A stretch of 64,000 nt of DNA from contig NC_021353.1 of NCBI RefSeq assembly GCF_000404225.1, positions 806,001 through 870,000 of the forward strand. Direction: 5' to 3'. Shown here one piece after another: positions 34,749 through 44,161 of this stretch (position 1 is the stretch's first letter; the number at the start of each line of letters is the position of its first letter). A model generated the notes under the pieces. It was not told where the DNA came from. It was given only the letters and a program-made list of their open reading frames with translations, and searched no databases. The position numbers and the translations under genes were made by a program. This stretch comes from Candidatus Methanomassiliicoccus intestinalis Issoire-Mx1 (lineage in GTDB: Archaea; Thermoplasmatota; Thermoplasmata; Methanomassiliicoccales; Methanomassiliicoccaceae).

Positions 34749-34819
34749 AATTTGTACAAATTTGAGAATCCAGAGTTCAATGGATGCATTATGCATCTTA
34801 ACCATTGAATCTGGATCTC
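34749..34819. repeat. Palindrome followed by a long two-part hairpin
   Basis: AATTTGTACAAATT (34749-34762) is a perfect 14-base palindrome. It is followed by a hairpin whose arms 34768-34783 and 34802-34816 pair over 15 bp with one bulged G; the loop itself contains a second small hairpin (ATGCA / TGCAT, 34784-34796). It lies about 50 bases beyond the ferritin-like gene stop and could be its terminator or an RNA stability element. Confidence 0.5.
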
Positions 34820-34868
34820 TTTGTAGATTGACCGAAGCCCATGTGTAGAGTGTGTTCAATCAGCTTTT

Positions 34869-35321
34869 TTAATCATCCAAGAATGATGTAAAGAAATCAT
34901 GGTGCTCTTCCTCTTCTTCGAGGATCCTCTCGAAAAGATGTCTGGTCGTTACATCATGCTCATTGACAGCTAATTCAATTATATCATTATATAGCTTAAT
35001 GGTACGTTCTTCAGCTTCTTGATCTTGTTTAAGCTGTTCGTGAATGTCTTCTCCGCCTAGGACGATTTCGTAGGGTTTTGTTGTTGGAATTCCACCTAGA
35101 TAATTCAGTCTCTCTGCAATCATTTCTGCATGTTTCATCTCTACGATTGCAATTCTTTTTATTTCGTCGTTTGCAGTGTACCCTTCTGGCTTTTTCCACA
35201 CAACATGCTGCCACATATACTGGATGCTGACTTGCAGCTCACCAGCGATAGCATCATTGAGCATAGCCTTCATTTTTTCTGAACCAGCGCCTTCTTTGAT
35301 ATCATTTCTCTCTTGAGTCAT
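34869..35321 (-). CDS. Ferritin-like protein (bacterioferritin family)
   Basis: 150 residues, a four-helix bundle. Di-iron ligands are in place: glutamate of AGELQVSIQYMWQH, the ExxH of VEMKHAEM, the glutamate of QDQEAEERTIKLYND and the EEEEHH near the C terminus. The methionine in the second helix (VEMKHAE) is where heme binds in bacterioferritins. Stores or detoxifies iron. The length suits bacterioferritin rather than Dps. Monocistronic. Confidence 0.85.
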   Translation of the reverse strand: MTQERNDIKEGAGSEKMKAMLNDAIAGELQVSIQYMWQHVVWKKPEGYTANDEIKRIAIVEMKHAEMIAERLNYLGGIPTTKPYEIVLGGEDIHEQLKQDQEAEERTIKLYNDIIELAVNEHDVTTRHLFERILEEEEEHHDFFTSFLDD

Positions 35322-35422
35322 CTCTAACTCTTTTGTAACACTATGAACTTGAACTTTTTCCTTTTCGACAGCTTGTCATGTAAAGTCTTTTCAATTGAAG
35401 TGACATAATCACGTATCAAGGA

Positions 35423-35701
35423 ATGGTTTGGACAATGGGAGAATTGCGCAGTCTCAAAAACATTGGGAAGGTTGTTGAACAACAGCTCAATCTGATCGGT
35501 ATCAATACAATTGATGAACTTTGCGATATCGGTAGCAAACGTGCATGGCTGCTGATCAAGAAAATGGATGATTCTGCATGTTATAACCGTTTATGCGCTT
35601 TAGAGGGGGGCATAAGAGGCATAAGGTGGCACGATCTTCCAATTGATGTGAAAAAAGATCTAAAACAGTTTTATGATGAGAATTGTCACTGCAATGACTA
35701 G
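35423..35701 (+). CDS. TfoX C-terminal domain protein
   Basis: 92 residues; ATG 35435 is an alternative start where the family usually begins (MGELRSLKNIGKVVEQQL). It continues LIGINTIDELCDIGSKRAWL and CALEGGIRGIRWHDLP, the TfoX_C pattern, a helix-hairpin-helix-like fold. In bacteria it is half of a competence regulator; stand-alone versions have no assigned function. Ends on TAG, with TGA two codons later. Confidence 0.8.
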   Translation: MVWTMGELRSLKNIGKVVEQQLNLIGINTIDELCDIGSKRAWLLIKKMDDSACYNRLCALEGGIRGIRWHDLPIDVKKDLKQFYDENCHCND

Positions 35702-35872
35702 GCATGAAACAATCTTGATTTATTGATCTGGCATCATTTGACTTTGAATAAAAGACTGCTTAAGTTTAACAATGATTATGGGAAGCATATGATGAGTTTT
35801 TTCTAAAATAAACTCTAGAATTGGCTTTTGTATTGCTCAGTTGTCATCATAGTGAAAATAAAAAATTAATTT

Positions 35873-35894
35873 CATAATGCGCATGGGCATTATG
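35873..35894 (-). terminator. Terminator of hypA-hypD
   Basis: Eight-bp perfect stem CATAATGC / GCATTATG with a 6-base loop; on the minus strand it is followed by AAATTAATTTTTTATTTT. Confidence 0.75.
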
Positions 35895-35907
35895 ATTTCG
35901 TATATGG

Positions 35908-36981
35908 TTAAAGTTTTCCGTGATATCTGAACGCAATATTGCATCCGCCTTCCCTGGAAACCATGCAGGGCCCCATGGGATATCTAGGATTGCAAGCCTT
36001 ACCAAATGCTGGACATTGTTCAGGGTCGATAATTCCTCTGAGCATTTCCCCACATCTGCAGCCACCGATTTCTTCCTTTACAGGAGCGCGCTTTGACAAA
36101 AGGTCCTCATAAATCTTTCTGGCATTATGATCATCATATTTTTCTCTTAAGTCATAGGCGCTCAAAGGTATCATCGGGAATCCTCTCCATGCCCTGTCAA
36201 CCGGTTTGAAGACTTCGTTTACAAGGTTGAATGCTTTGACATTTCCTTCAGGCTTCACTAGTCTTTTGTATTCGTTTTCAACATCAGCTCTGCCTTCTTT
36301 AATCTGTTTTACAAGCATATATGTGGCCATTAATAGATCGAGGGGTTCAAATCCTGTGACGACTTGCGGTATGTTATATTTTACAGAGAATTCATCAAAT
36401 ATCTTGGTTCCTGTTATTACAGCAACATGTCCAGGTTCAATTAATCCGTCTATGTGGAATTCTCCCATGTTTATTATCGCCTGCAGTGCTGGCAGTAGAA
36501 TGCGGTGACAGGAATATACAGAAAAATTCTCAGGAAGATCTTCAACCATTACAGCTGCAGTTGTTGGGCTAGTGGTCTCAAAGCCTATTGCCATGAATAC
36601 CATTTTATCTACTTCAGAAGACAGTCTTACTGCGTCTTCTATGGAATAAACAATTCTAACATCTGCACCGTTAGACTTAGCATCTGCCAAAGAGCCTATT
36701 GGTGTTGGAACCTTCATCATGTCTCCAAATACTGCAATCGTTACGCCGGAGTTAGCAAGAGTTATTGCATCAGCAATCTCGTCTGCAGTGGTAACGCAGA
36801 CTGGACAGCCTGGACCCTGGCGAATCTCCACACCAGTGTCTTTAAGCATCTGTTCTATTCCAAATCTTACAAGAGTGTCTTGATGCGTGCCACACACATG
36901 CATAAACCTTAGATTCACGTTTTCTTTTTTTATAAGTTCAATTATTTTTTTGGCCGCGTCTTCATCTCTGAGTTTAAACAT
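35908..36981 (-). CDS. hypD: Hydrogenase maturation protein HypD
   Basis: 357 residues. Works with HypC to build the Fe(CN)2CO group of NiFe hydrogenases. Conserved cysteines are visible: HVCGTHQDTLVR near residue 28, GPGCPVCVT near 58, and a C-terminal 4Fe-4S set (CRCGEML, QCPAFGKAC, GPCMVSREGGC). It overlaps hypA by eight bases. HypB, C, E and F are not in this window; the G3E GTPase at 12.3 kb is not HypB. Confidence 0.96.
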   Translation of the reverse strand: MFKLRDEDAAKKIIELIKKENVNLRFMHVCGTHQDTLVRFGIEQMLKDTGVEIRQGPGCPVCVTTADEIADAITLANSGVTIAVFGDMMKVPTPIGSLADAKSNGADVRIVYSIEDAVRLSSEVDKMVFMAIGFETTSPTTAAVMVEDLPENFSVYSCHRILLPALQAIINMGEFHIDGLIEPGHVAVITGTKIFDEFSVKYNIPQVVTGFEPLDLLMATYMLVKQIKEGRADVENEYKRLVKPEGNVKAFNLVNEVFKPVDRAWRGFPMIPLSAYDLREKYDDHNARKIYEDLLSKRAPVKEEIGGCRCGEMLRGIIDPEQCPAFGKACNPRYPMGPCMVSREGGCNIAFRYHGKL

Positions 36982-37366
36982 CTCTTTCCACCGCCTTTAC
37001 AGACTTAACGACACAGCTACGACCTTTGACAACTTCAACCTGACTTGAGCATTGTGGGCATGAGATTATAGGTAGCTGGGTATGATAGCTTTCATCTTCT
37101 TCCCCACTCTCAAGATATTTGATACCGCCCGTATAGCCGCAGTTATTACACATTACCTCTATTTTTTCAGTCTCAATCACAAGTTTAGATCCTTTAAGAA
37201 TGCTGTCCTGCGTGAGAATCTCATATGCAAATTCCAGCTGTTCAGACCCTAAATATGTCATTTCGCCTACTGTGAGATAAACTTCCTCTACAGATTCTAT
37301 GTCATATTTGTTTAGTTCTTTTAATACAGCTTCTATTATGCTGGACATCACAGATACTTCATGCAC
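36974..37366 (-). CDS. hypA: Hydrogenase nickel insertion protein HypA
   Basis: 130 residues starting at GTG. The N-terminal MHE motif binds nickel; the zinc site is CNNC and CPQC. The insertion between the zinc pairs (YLESGEEDESYH) is longer than in bacteria, as in other archaeal HypA proteins. A TCTATATATACT box lies about 25 bases upstream, so the message is nearly leaderless. Co-transcribed with hypD. Confidence 0.95.
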   Translation of the reverse strand: MHEVSVMSSIIEAVLKELNKYDIESVEEVYLTVGEMTYLGSEQLEFAYEILTQDSILKGSKLVIETEKIEVMCNNCGYTGGIKYLESGEEDESYHTQLPIISCPQCSSQVEVVKGRSCVVKSVKAVERDV

Positions 37367-37413
37367 TGTTGCTCAATCGGAAAGTCAGTATATATAGATT
37401 GCACGAGGGGAGG

Positions 37414-39045
37414 TTATTTCCCCTCGCGAATTTCTACGCGTCTTATCTTTCCGCTTATGGTTTTCGGAAGTTCGTCTACAAATTCAACAGCTCTGGGATA
37501 TTTATACGGAGCCGTCTCTCTTTTAACGAACGTCTGAAGTTCTTTTTTGAGAGCATCGTTTGGTTCGAATCCCTTTCTCAGCACTACTGTTGCTTTAACA
37601 ATCTGCCCTCTCACTGGGTCTGGAACTCCAGTAATGGCACATTCAAGAACTGCCGGGTGCTTCACAAGAACACTCTCAATCTCAAATGGTCCAATTCTAT
37701 ATCCGGAAGACTTGATGACATCATCATTTCTACCTATGTACCAAATATAACCGTCTTCGTCACGCCAGGCAGTATCTCCTGTATGATGCCATCCACCTTC
37801 GCAGGCCTCTGCAGTTTTGGCTTCATCCCTGTAGTAACATACCATTAGTCCTGGAGGTCTTGGGTTGTATAGTTTAACGACGATCTCTCCAGTCTCACCC
37901 GGCGGGCAGCTTTTTCCTTCGCCGTCAATAATATCAACGGTATACTGCGGAGATGGTTTTCCCATGGATCCTGGCTTTGGTTCTGTTCCTCTCAGGTTGC
38001 AGACAATCGGGGTCGTTTCAGTTTGGCCGAATCCTTCCATTAACTTCAGACCAGTGGCCTTATACCAATTATAAAATACATCTGGATTCAGAGCTTCTCC
38101 AGCTATGGCTGTATGCTTTAATGATGATAAATCGAATTTTTCCAATCCTTCATTGATAAACATCCTGAACATGGTTGGTGGGCAGCAGAGTGTAGAGATT
38201 TTATGCTTTGATATAAGTGATAAGATATCCGCTGGAATGAACTTCTCATATTCATATACGAAAATTCCAGATTCCATAATCCATTGACCATATATCTTCC
38301 CCCATGCAGTTTTTGCCCAGCCAGTATCAGCTATTGTAAAATGAAGACCATCCGGATCTACGTTCTGCCAGTGTTTGGCGGTTAATATGTGCCCCAGTGG
38401 GTATGAGAAATCATGGACAACCATCTTTGGATATCCAGTTGTACCTGATGAAAAATAGACAAGCATAATGTCTGTAGATTTAGTCGGTACTCTCTCTAGC
38501 TCATCCGATGCAGCTTCTACACACTCATCAAAGTTATACCAGCCTTCACGTTTATCTCCGACAATTATCTTTGTCTCTAGAGATGGACAATTCTCAGCGC
38601 TGTCAAATGCATCAGCAACATCATTTACACAAATAGCCGCTTTAACCGTTGCAGCGTTGATACGATATTCTACATCATGCTTTGTGAGCATGAAGGTAGC
38701 AGGAATCATAATTGCTCCGAGCTTATGTAGTGCTACGGCAGTAAACCAGTATTGATAGCTGTGTTTAAGGATAACAATTACCGCGTCTCCTTTTCCTATG
38801 CCAATGCTCTTGAGAAAGTTAGCCGTTTTGTCAGAGTATTTTTTAATATCTCCAAATGTAAAAGTCCTTTCTTCACCGTTTTCATGACACCATAGCATGG
38901 CCCGGCGGTCAGGATCATTTATTGCAATATCATCTACGATATCATATCCGAAATTAAAATTCTCAGGGCATTTCACATTAAGCTTTGTGAGGATGCCTTT
39001 TTCATCATATTCTTCTTCAACGTAGCGGAGGTTTATATTTCTCAT
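37414..39045 (-). CDS. AMP-forming acyl-CoA synthetase (medium-chain/acetyl type)
   Basis: 543 residues. Motifs: VYFSSGTTGYPKMVVHD (ATP loop), GEALNPDVFYNWYKATGLKLMEGFGQTETT (A5), WHHTGDTAWRDEDGYIWYIGR (A7-A8) and GKIRRVEIREG with the catalytic lysine near the C terminus. It activates a carboxylic acid to acyl-CoA. The N-terminal region matches MACS-type enzymes. It overlaps the preceding HTH-cupin gene by ATGA and lies divergent to the VOR operon, so branched-chain or aryl acids are plausible substrates. Confidence 0.9.
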   Translation of the reverse strand: MRNINLRYVEEEYDEKGILTKLNVKCPENFNFGYDIVDDIAINDPDRRAMLWCHENGEERTFTFGDIKKYSDKTANFLKSIGIGKGDAVIVILKHSYQYWFTAVALHKLGAIMIPATFMLTKHDVEYRINAATVKAAICVNDVADAFDSAENCPSLETKIIVGDKREGWYNFDECVEAASDELERVPTKSTDIMLVYFSSGTTGYPKMVVHDFSYPLGHILTAKHWQNVDPDGLHFTIADTGWAKTAWGKIYGQWIMESGIFVYEYEKFIPADILSLISKHKISTLCCPPTMFRMFINEGLEKFDLSSLKHTAIAGEALNPDVFYNWYKATGLKLMEGFGQTETTPIVCNLRGTEPKPGSMGKPSPQYTVDIIDGEGKSCPPGETGEIVVKLYNPRPPGLMVCYYRDEAKTAEACEGGWHHTGDTAWRDEDGYIWYIGRNDDVIKSSGYRIGPFEIESVLVKHPAVLECAITGVPDPVRGQIVKATVVLRKGFEPNDALKKELQTFVKRETAPYKYPRAVEFVDELPKTISGKIRRVEIREGK

Positions 39046-39626
39046 CTGTTTTCGTCCTCCTTCTCTTTTATAACCACTGCTAAGAATACGCAGCCACCTT
39101 TGCTGGTAGCAATCATGCCATGCTTTTTTCCAGAGTCGTAAAATACGGAATCCCCTTCATTTAATTCTTCAACATGACCTTCATGCACGAACTTCAAGCT
39201 CCCGCTCAGAATGTAATCAAATTCTTGCCCTTCATGCATTGACATGGAAATCGGTTTATTCTGTTCTTCTTCTCTGTATGGAGCTTTTACTAGGAAAGGC
39301 TCTGCAAGTTTATTCTTGAAATGTGCTGCCAGATGGTTGTATTCAAAACCGGCTCTTCTCTTTATAGAAAGACCATTTCCACCTCTGACAACAGTATATC
39401 CGCTGAGATGCGGGTTTTCCCCGGTCATAATCTCAATAATATCTACTCCGAACTTTTCGGCACATTTGTACAAGAATGTAAATGTAAAATCTCTAGATCC
39501 CGATTCACTAGCTACGTAGTCATCAATACTAACTTCAGTAGATTCTGCCATTTCTTCGTAGCTTAAACCCAACATTTCGCGTAAAGCGCGAATTCTTTCG
39601 GCGATTTCAGCAATTTTCGGCTCCAT
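39042..39626 (-). CDS. XRE-cupin transcriptional regulator
   Basis: 194 residues: an N-terminal helix-turn-helix (REMLGLSYEEMAESTEVSIDDYVASESG) and a C-terminal cupin (MSMHEGQEFDYILSGSLKFVHEGH, then EGDSVFYDSGKKHGM). The cupin probably senses a small molecule linked to the acyl-CoA synthetase encoded directly after it. AAGGAG precedes the ATG, and a perfect palindrome CGACATGTCG sits at 39638-39647, a possible operator. Confidence 0.88.
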   Translation of the reverse strand: MEPKIAEIAERIRALREMLGLSYEEMAESTEVSIDDYVASESGSRDFTFTFLYKCAEKFGVDIIEIMTGENPHLSGYTVVRGGNGLSIKRRAGFEYNHLAAHFKNKLAEPFLVKAPYREEEQNKPISMSMHEGQEFDYILSGSLKFVHEGHVEELNEGDSVFYDSGKKHGMIATSKGGCVFLAVVIKEKEDENR

Positions 39627-39752
39627 ATTCTCCTTTTCGACATGTCGTTCCCCGATAAAAAGATAATCAAGATTTTTGTAGATTTTTTCAGTTCACGTAA
39701 GATGTTATATATTCAGGTATGACAATGCTGGCAGGAATTTATGAGGGTCTGA

Positions 39753-40406
39753 ATGGCTAACATCAAGTTAATATGTGGCCATTATGGGTGCGGGAAGACA
39801 AACCTCGCAATCAACATGGCTTTAGACACTGCAAAAAAAGGCTCCCCTGTTATACTGGTAGACCTTGATATTGTAAATCCATATTTTAGGTCTTCAGATT
39901 ATGCCGATCTTATTAAAAATGCTGGGGTCCGCATAATAGCTCCAAATTTTGGACATACAAATCTTGATCTTCCTTCTCTTCCTGCAGAGATATATTCTAT
40001 TTTTGAGTTTGATGGAGATGTTATCATAGATGTGGGTGGAGATGATGTTGGCTCTACGGTACTAGGCAGATTCTCAAAACAGATAGAATCCTGTGGTTAT
40101 CAGATGTTGTACGTCATTAATAAGCATAGAGTCATGACCGCTTCACCAGAAGAATCTGTACAAATGCTGCACGATATAGAATCTGCCTGCAGGTTGAAAG
40201 CTACCGGAATAGTCAATAATTCTCATCTGAAACAGGAAACTACAAAACAAACAATTCTAGAGTCTATAGATTATGCAAAGGAAACCGCAAAGCAGCTATG
40301 TATTCCGCTTCTTTTTACAACTGCTCCTAGGTATCTCGCAAAGGATCTTAGAGAAATCGAATATTTATATCCGATTGACGTTTATGTAAAAACGCTTTGG
40401 GAATAA
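39753..40406 (+). CDS. P-loop ATPase accompanying VOR (MinD/CobQ-like fold)
   Basis: 217 residues. Walker A GHYGCGKTN at residue 8, VDLDIVNPYFR, then IIDVGGDDVG as Walker B. Proteins of this type lie before VOR/KOR gene sets in many anaerobes, but their role (assembly or metallocluster insertion) is not known. GAGGGT precedes the ATG. It begins the five-gene VOR operon. Confidence 0.75.
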   Translation: MANIKLICGHYGCGKTNLAINMALDTAKKGSPVILVDLDIVNPYFRSSDYADLIKNAGVRIIAPNFGHTNLDLPSLPAEIYSIFEFDGDVIIDVGGDDVGSTVLGRFSKQIESCGYQMLYVINKHRVMTASPEESVQMLHDIESACRLKATGIVNNSHLKQETTKQTILESIDYAKETAKQLCIPLLFTTAPRYLAKDLREIEYLYPIDVYVKTLWE

Positions 40407-40429
40407 TATTAAAATTGAGGGATTGAAAC

Positions 40430-40639
40430 ATGCCTACAATTATCGTTAGTGAAAACATTTGCAAAGGCTGTGAACTGTGCATCGACGCATGTCCTCGTGG
40501 CTTGATCATTCTTGCAAAAGACAAGATTAACAGCAAGGGATACCACCCCGCTCACCTGACAGATTCATCTCAATGTACTGGATGTCGTTCTTGTGCAATG
40601 ATGTGTCCTGATGTGGCAATAACTGTGGAAGGTGACTGA
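40430..40639 (+). CDS. vorD: VOR-type oxidoreductase delta subunit (2x4Fe-4S ferredoxin)
   Basis: 69 residues with two CxxCxxCxxxC(P) clusters: CKGCELCIDACP and CTGCRSCAMMCP. It carries electrons from the TPP enzyme to ferredoxin. GAGG lies eight bases before the ATG. The end overlaps the possible vorB starts. Confidence 0.9.
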   Translation: MPTIIVSENICKGCELCIDACPRGLIILAKDKINSKGYHPAHLTDSSQCTGCRSCAMMCPDVAITVEGD

Positions 40640-40640
40640 A

Positions 40641-41702
40641 GTGTCCGAACGTGTTCTAATGAAAGGAAATGAAGCTTTGGCCGAAGCAGCCATCTCAGCA
40701 GGCTGCAGACATTTCTTTGGATATCCTATCACTCCTCAGACTGAGGTTGCAGCATACATGGCTAAAAGAATGCCCAAAGTCGGAGGAACATATCTGCAGG
40801 CTGAGTCAGAAGTCTCTGCAATCAACATGGTTCTGGGAGCTGCCGCTGCCGGAGCAAGAGTTATGACTTCTTCCAGCTCTCCGGGAATAAGCCTAAAATC
40901 AGAGGGAATTTCGTATCTTGCAGGCTCAGATCTTCCAGCTCTCATAATCAATGTTCAGCGTGCCGGCCCAGGATTAGGCGGTATTCAACCATCTCAGGCA
41001 GATTATTGGCAAGCCACCCGTTCAACCGGCCATGGAGATTTTCATGTGCTTGTTCTTGCACCTTCTACAGTTCAAGAGATGGTAGACTTGGTTTCAGATG
41101 CCTTTGACTTAGGGGATAAATATAGAATGCCAGTAATGATTTTATCAGACGGAATGCTTGGACAGATGATGGAGCCAGTATCTCTCCCTGAAAAATCTGT
41201 GGAGTGTCTCCCTGAAAAACTATGGGCAACAAATGGTCATAAAGACCAGAGAAAACACAATGTGATTAATTCGCTTTACATAAACCCTCCTGAGCTGGAG
41301 AGCCTTCTGCATGAAAGATATGCGAAATATGATCATATTCATAAAACTGAGCAGCGGGCTGAAGAGTATCTTACCGATGATGCTGAACTGATAATCGTTG
41401 CATATGGGGCATCATCTCGTGTTTCCCGCAGTGCTATTGATATGGCAAGAGCTGAAGGAATAAAGGTAGGGATGATAAGGCCGATTACACTTTGGCCGTA
41501 TCCGGTTGATTATATTGAGAAAAATATGGATCAGGTAAAATCATTCCTTTGTGTAGAAATGAGCATGGGTCAGATGGTAGATGACGTTAGATTAGCAGTA
41601 AATGGCAGAAGACCAGTCAATTTCTTTGGAAGAACAGGAGGAATAATTCCTACGCCGGCTGAAGTTCTTAACGAAATCAAAAAAATCATGGGAGGTATCT
41701 AA
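40641..41702 (+). CDS. vorB: 3-methyl-2-oxobutanoate:ferredoxin oxidoreductase alpha subunit
   Basis: About 354 residues. GTG 40641 has GGTGA five bases upstream; GTG 40632 is also possible. The start ERVLMKGNEALAEAAISAG, then FFGYPITPQTEVA, QAESEVSAINMVLGAAAAGARVMTSSSSPG, and the GGIQPSQADYWQA segment identify the VorB/PorA family. It binds substrate and closes the TPP site; it oxidises branched-chain 2-oxoacids to acyl-CoA or works in reverse for biosynthesis. Confidence 0.9.
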   Translation: MSERVLMKGNEALAEAAISAGCRHFFGYPITPQTEVAAYMAKRMPKVGGTYLQAESEVSAINMVLGAAAAGARVMTSSSSPGISLKSEGISYLAGSDLPALIINVQRAGPGLGGIQPSQADYWQATRSTGHGDFHVLVLAPSTVQEMVDLVSDAFDLGDKYRMPVMILSDGMLGQMMEPVSLPEKSVECLPEKLWATNGHKDQRKHNVINSLYINPPELESLLHERYAKYDHIHKTEQRAEEYLTDDAELIIVAYGASSRVSRSAIDMARAEGIKVGMIRPITLWPYPVDYIEKNMDQVKSFLCVEMSMGQMVDDVRLAVNGRRPVNFFGRTGGIIPTPAEVLNEIKKIMGGI

Positions 41703-42458
41703 ATGGCGGTATTATTTTCCAAACCTCATGCAATGGCGGATGTTCCGCTTCACTACTGTCCGGGCTGCACTCATGGAATTGTACACAGGCTCATTGCAGA
41801 ATCAATTGACGATCTTGGAATAGAAGGCAGAACAATCGGAATAGCTCCAGTTGGTTGTTCTGTGTTTGCATATGATTATTTCAATTGTGATATGGTAGAA
41901 GCTGCTCACGGGCGTGCTCCTGCAGTTGCTACAGGAATAAAACGTGTGGATCCAGACCATATTGTATTTACATATCAGGGAGATGGAGACCTCGCAGCTA
42001 TTGGAACTGCAGAAACGGTCCATGCAGCGACACGTGGGGAAAACATCACGGTGATTTTTATCAATAATGCGATTTATGGAATGACTGGAGGTCAGATGGC
42101 CCCAACAAGCCTTCCAGGACAGGTGACACAAACAACACCCTATGGACGAGATGTAAAAACCGCGGGTTATCCAATAAGAGTCTGTGAGATGCTATCCACT
42201 CTGGATGGAGTCGCTCTGGCTCAGAGAGTTACAGTTGACTGTGTCAAAAATGTGAGAACTGCTAAAAAAGCCATAAAAAAAGCCTTCGAATATCAGATGG
42301 AAGGTCTTGGTTACTCAATCGTAGAAGTAATTTCATCCTGTCCTACAAATTGGGGTCTGGCTCCTAGGGATGCATTAGAATGGCTGAGGCAGAATATGCT
42401 ACCATACTATCCACTCGGGGTCTATAAAGATATCAAAGAGGGTGATTCTCATGAGTAA
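41703..42458 (+). CDS. vorA: 2-oxoacid:ferredoxin oxidoreductase beta subunit (TPP binding)
   Basis: 251 residues. CPGCTHGIVHRL, the TPP motif GDGDLAAIGTAETVHAATRGENITVIFINNAIYGMTGGQ (seen around residues 97-135) and CPTNWGLAP are typical. GGAGGTATCTAA precedes the ATG immediately after the vorB stop. Confidence 0.92.
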   Translation: MAVLFSKPHAMADVPLHYCPGCTHGIVHRLIAESIDDLGIEGRTIGIAPVGCSVFAYDYFNCDMVEAAHGRAPAVATGIKRVDPDHIVFTYQGDGDLAAIGTAETVHAATRGENITVIFINNAIYGMTGGQMAPTSLPGQVTQTTPYGRDVKTAGYPIRVCEMLSTLDGVALAQRVTVDCVKNVRTAKKAIKKAFEYQMEGLGYSIVEVISSCPTNWGLAPRDALEWLRQNMLPYYPLGVYKDIKEGDSHE

Positions 42459-42987
42459 ATCTACAAATATTCTGCTGGCAGGATTCGGCGGTCAGGGTAT
42501 CTTATTTGCTGGTAAGGTTATTGCTTATGCGGGTCTAATGGACAGCATGGAAGTCTCTTGGCTCCCTTCATATGGTCCGGAAATGCGTGGAGGAACTGCC
42601 AATTGCAGTGTGTGTCTAAGCAATACTCCGATAGGATCTCCACAAGTAGTAACTCCTGATGTATTGATTGCTATGAATCTTCCATCACTGGATAAATTTG
42701 TGGACGCTGTCGTTCCAGGCGGGATTATCCTTGTTGACAGCTCTTTAATTGATAGAAAAGTTGAACGTACTGATGTTAAGACGATATATATTCCAGCAAC
42801 TAAAATCGCAGAAGACAGTGGCTTCAAAGGTATGGCAAATATGATCATGGTTGGAAAGCTGTTTTCTGAGATCAAATTCTGTACAGAAAACTCTCTTGAT
42901 AAAGGTATTTTAAAAAGTGTACCGCCTAAGAAAGAGAAATTGATAGACTCAAACCGTGGCGCTGTCAAAGTAGGGATGGAGAGCTGA
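42451..42987 (+). CDS. vorC: 2-oxoacid:ferredoxin oxidoreductase gamma subunit
   Basis: 178 residues from ATG 42451 (GGGTGATT four bases upstream), overlapping vorA by eight bases. LLAGFGGQGILFAGKV is the Rossmann-like loop, and SYGPEMRGGTANCSVCLS is the family signature. Last gene of the operon, followed by the converging HMG-CoA reductase. Confidence 0.92.
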   Translation: MSKSTNILLAGFGGQGILFAGKVIAYAGLMDSMEVSWLPSYGPEMRGGTANCSVCLSNTPIGSPQVVTPDVLIAMNLPSLDKFVDAVVPGGIILVDSSLIDRKVERTDVKTIYIPATKIAEDSGFKGMANMIMVGKLFSEIKFCTENSLDKGILKSVPPKKEKLIDSNRGAVKVGMES

Positions 42988-43009
42988 GCTCCCCTCCTCG
43001 TTTTATATT

Positions 43010-44161
43010 TTATCTTCCTAATCTGCTATGCGCTTTTCCAAGATGTCCTGCAGCCTGAGCACACAGAGTGGAAAGCTCTCCTGCAAGAACGACTGAAGCC
43101 ACAATTTCAGCCAATTTTTTGGATTTTCCAGATCCTGCGCAGCCGATCAGATCTAAAGCTTCTTTTTGGCATGGCAGTTTAGTGCCTCCGCCTACGCTGC
43201 CTACTTCTATTGCAGGCATTCTCACTGAAATGTACAAATCATCACCAATGTCTTCACAGGATGTCATGCATAAACTTCCTTCCACTACTTGAGCTGGATC
43301 CTGTCCAGTGGCGATGTATAATGCAGCAACCATGTTAGCCGCATGAGCGTTCTGTCCAAGGGATCCTGCCATAGCACTTCCCAATGCACATTTTCTGAAG
43401 CATGTTTCTGCAACCGCCTGAGCCGTAGTATGCATTTTTTCTTCAAGAATATCTTTAGGAATGGTTGCATCTGCAACTACAGTTTTTCCTCTTCCCAATA
43501 TACTGTTTATGGCTGCCGGCTTCTTGTCTGTGCACATGTTCCCAGAAACTGAGATCATCACAGCTCCCGTTTCATCTTCAATGAGCTTAGAAGCAGCTTC
43601 AGTGGCTATCGTTGCCATATTCATTCCCATGGCATCTCCTGTGCTGTATGCAAACCTTACATGCAAGGATCGCCCTGCAGGAAACGAATTTATTGAAACA
43701 AGTTTTCCATGAGACGTGGTAGATTCTGCAACATTCTTTATCCTGTCAAAATTTTCATTTATCCAGTCAGACACTTTGACTGCATGACTAATATTTTCAG
43801 TGCGGAAAACAGGTGCTCTTGTCATTTCATCATGTACTACTTTGGCATAAGCTCCTCCTGATTTCGAAATTACGGAGCATCCACGGTTTACAGAAGCAAT
43901 TAATGCTCCCTCTGTCGTAGCCATTGGAACAAGAAACTCCCCACTGGCATAATCGCCGTTTATTTTGTAGGGCCCCACATATCCAAGAGGAATCTGTATG
44001 GCGCCTATCATGTTTTCTACATTCTTTTCAGCGGCTATGGCATCAAAAGATATCGATCCTATGTTTGAAAGGGATACATTCGCATACTCTTCAGCGGCAA
44101 TTCGCCTTTCATTCATATCATCATTTGTCTTTCCTTTGTTTTTAAGCCCAGCATTGGTCAT
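43010..44161 (-). CDS. hmgA: HMG-CoA reductase, class I (mevalonate pathway)
   Basis: 383 residues from ATG 44161 (AGGGAAACGA upstream); the open frame reaches 44317 but that extension is arginine/leucine-rich and not family-like. Catalytic residues are visible: glutamate of MATTEGALIAS, lysine of TDKKPAAIN, aspartate of GDAMGMNMAT and the histidine near the C terminus (AAGHLGKAH). It makes mevalonate for archaeal isoprenoid lipids. Confidence 0.95.
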   Translation of the reverse strand: MTNAGLKNKGKTNDDMNERRIAAEEYANVSLSNIGSISFDAIAAEKNVENMIGAIQIPLGYVGPYKINGDYASGEFLVPMATTEGALIASVNRGCSVISKSGGAYAKVVHDEMTRAPVFRTENISHAVKVSDWINENFDRIKNVAESTTSHGKLVSINSFPAGRSLHVRFAYSTGDAMGMNMATIATEAASKLIEDETGAVMISVSGNMCTDKKPAAINSILGRGKTVVADATIPKDILEEKMHTTAQAVAETCFRKCALGSAMAGSLGQNAHAANMVAALYIATGQDPAQVVEGSLCMTSCEDIGDDLYISVRMPAIEVGSVGGGTKLPCQKEALDLIGCAGSGKSKKLAEIVASVVLAGELSTLCAQAAGHLGKAHSRLGR

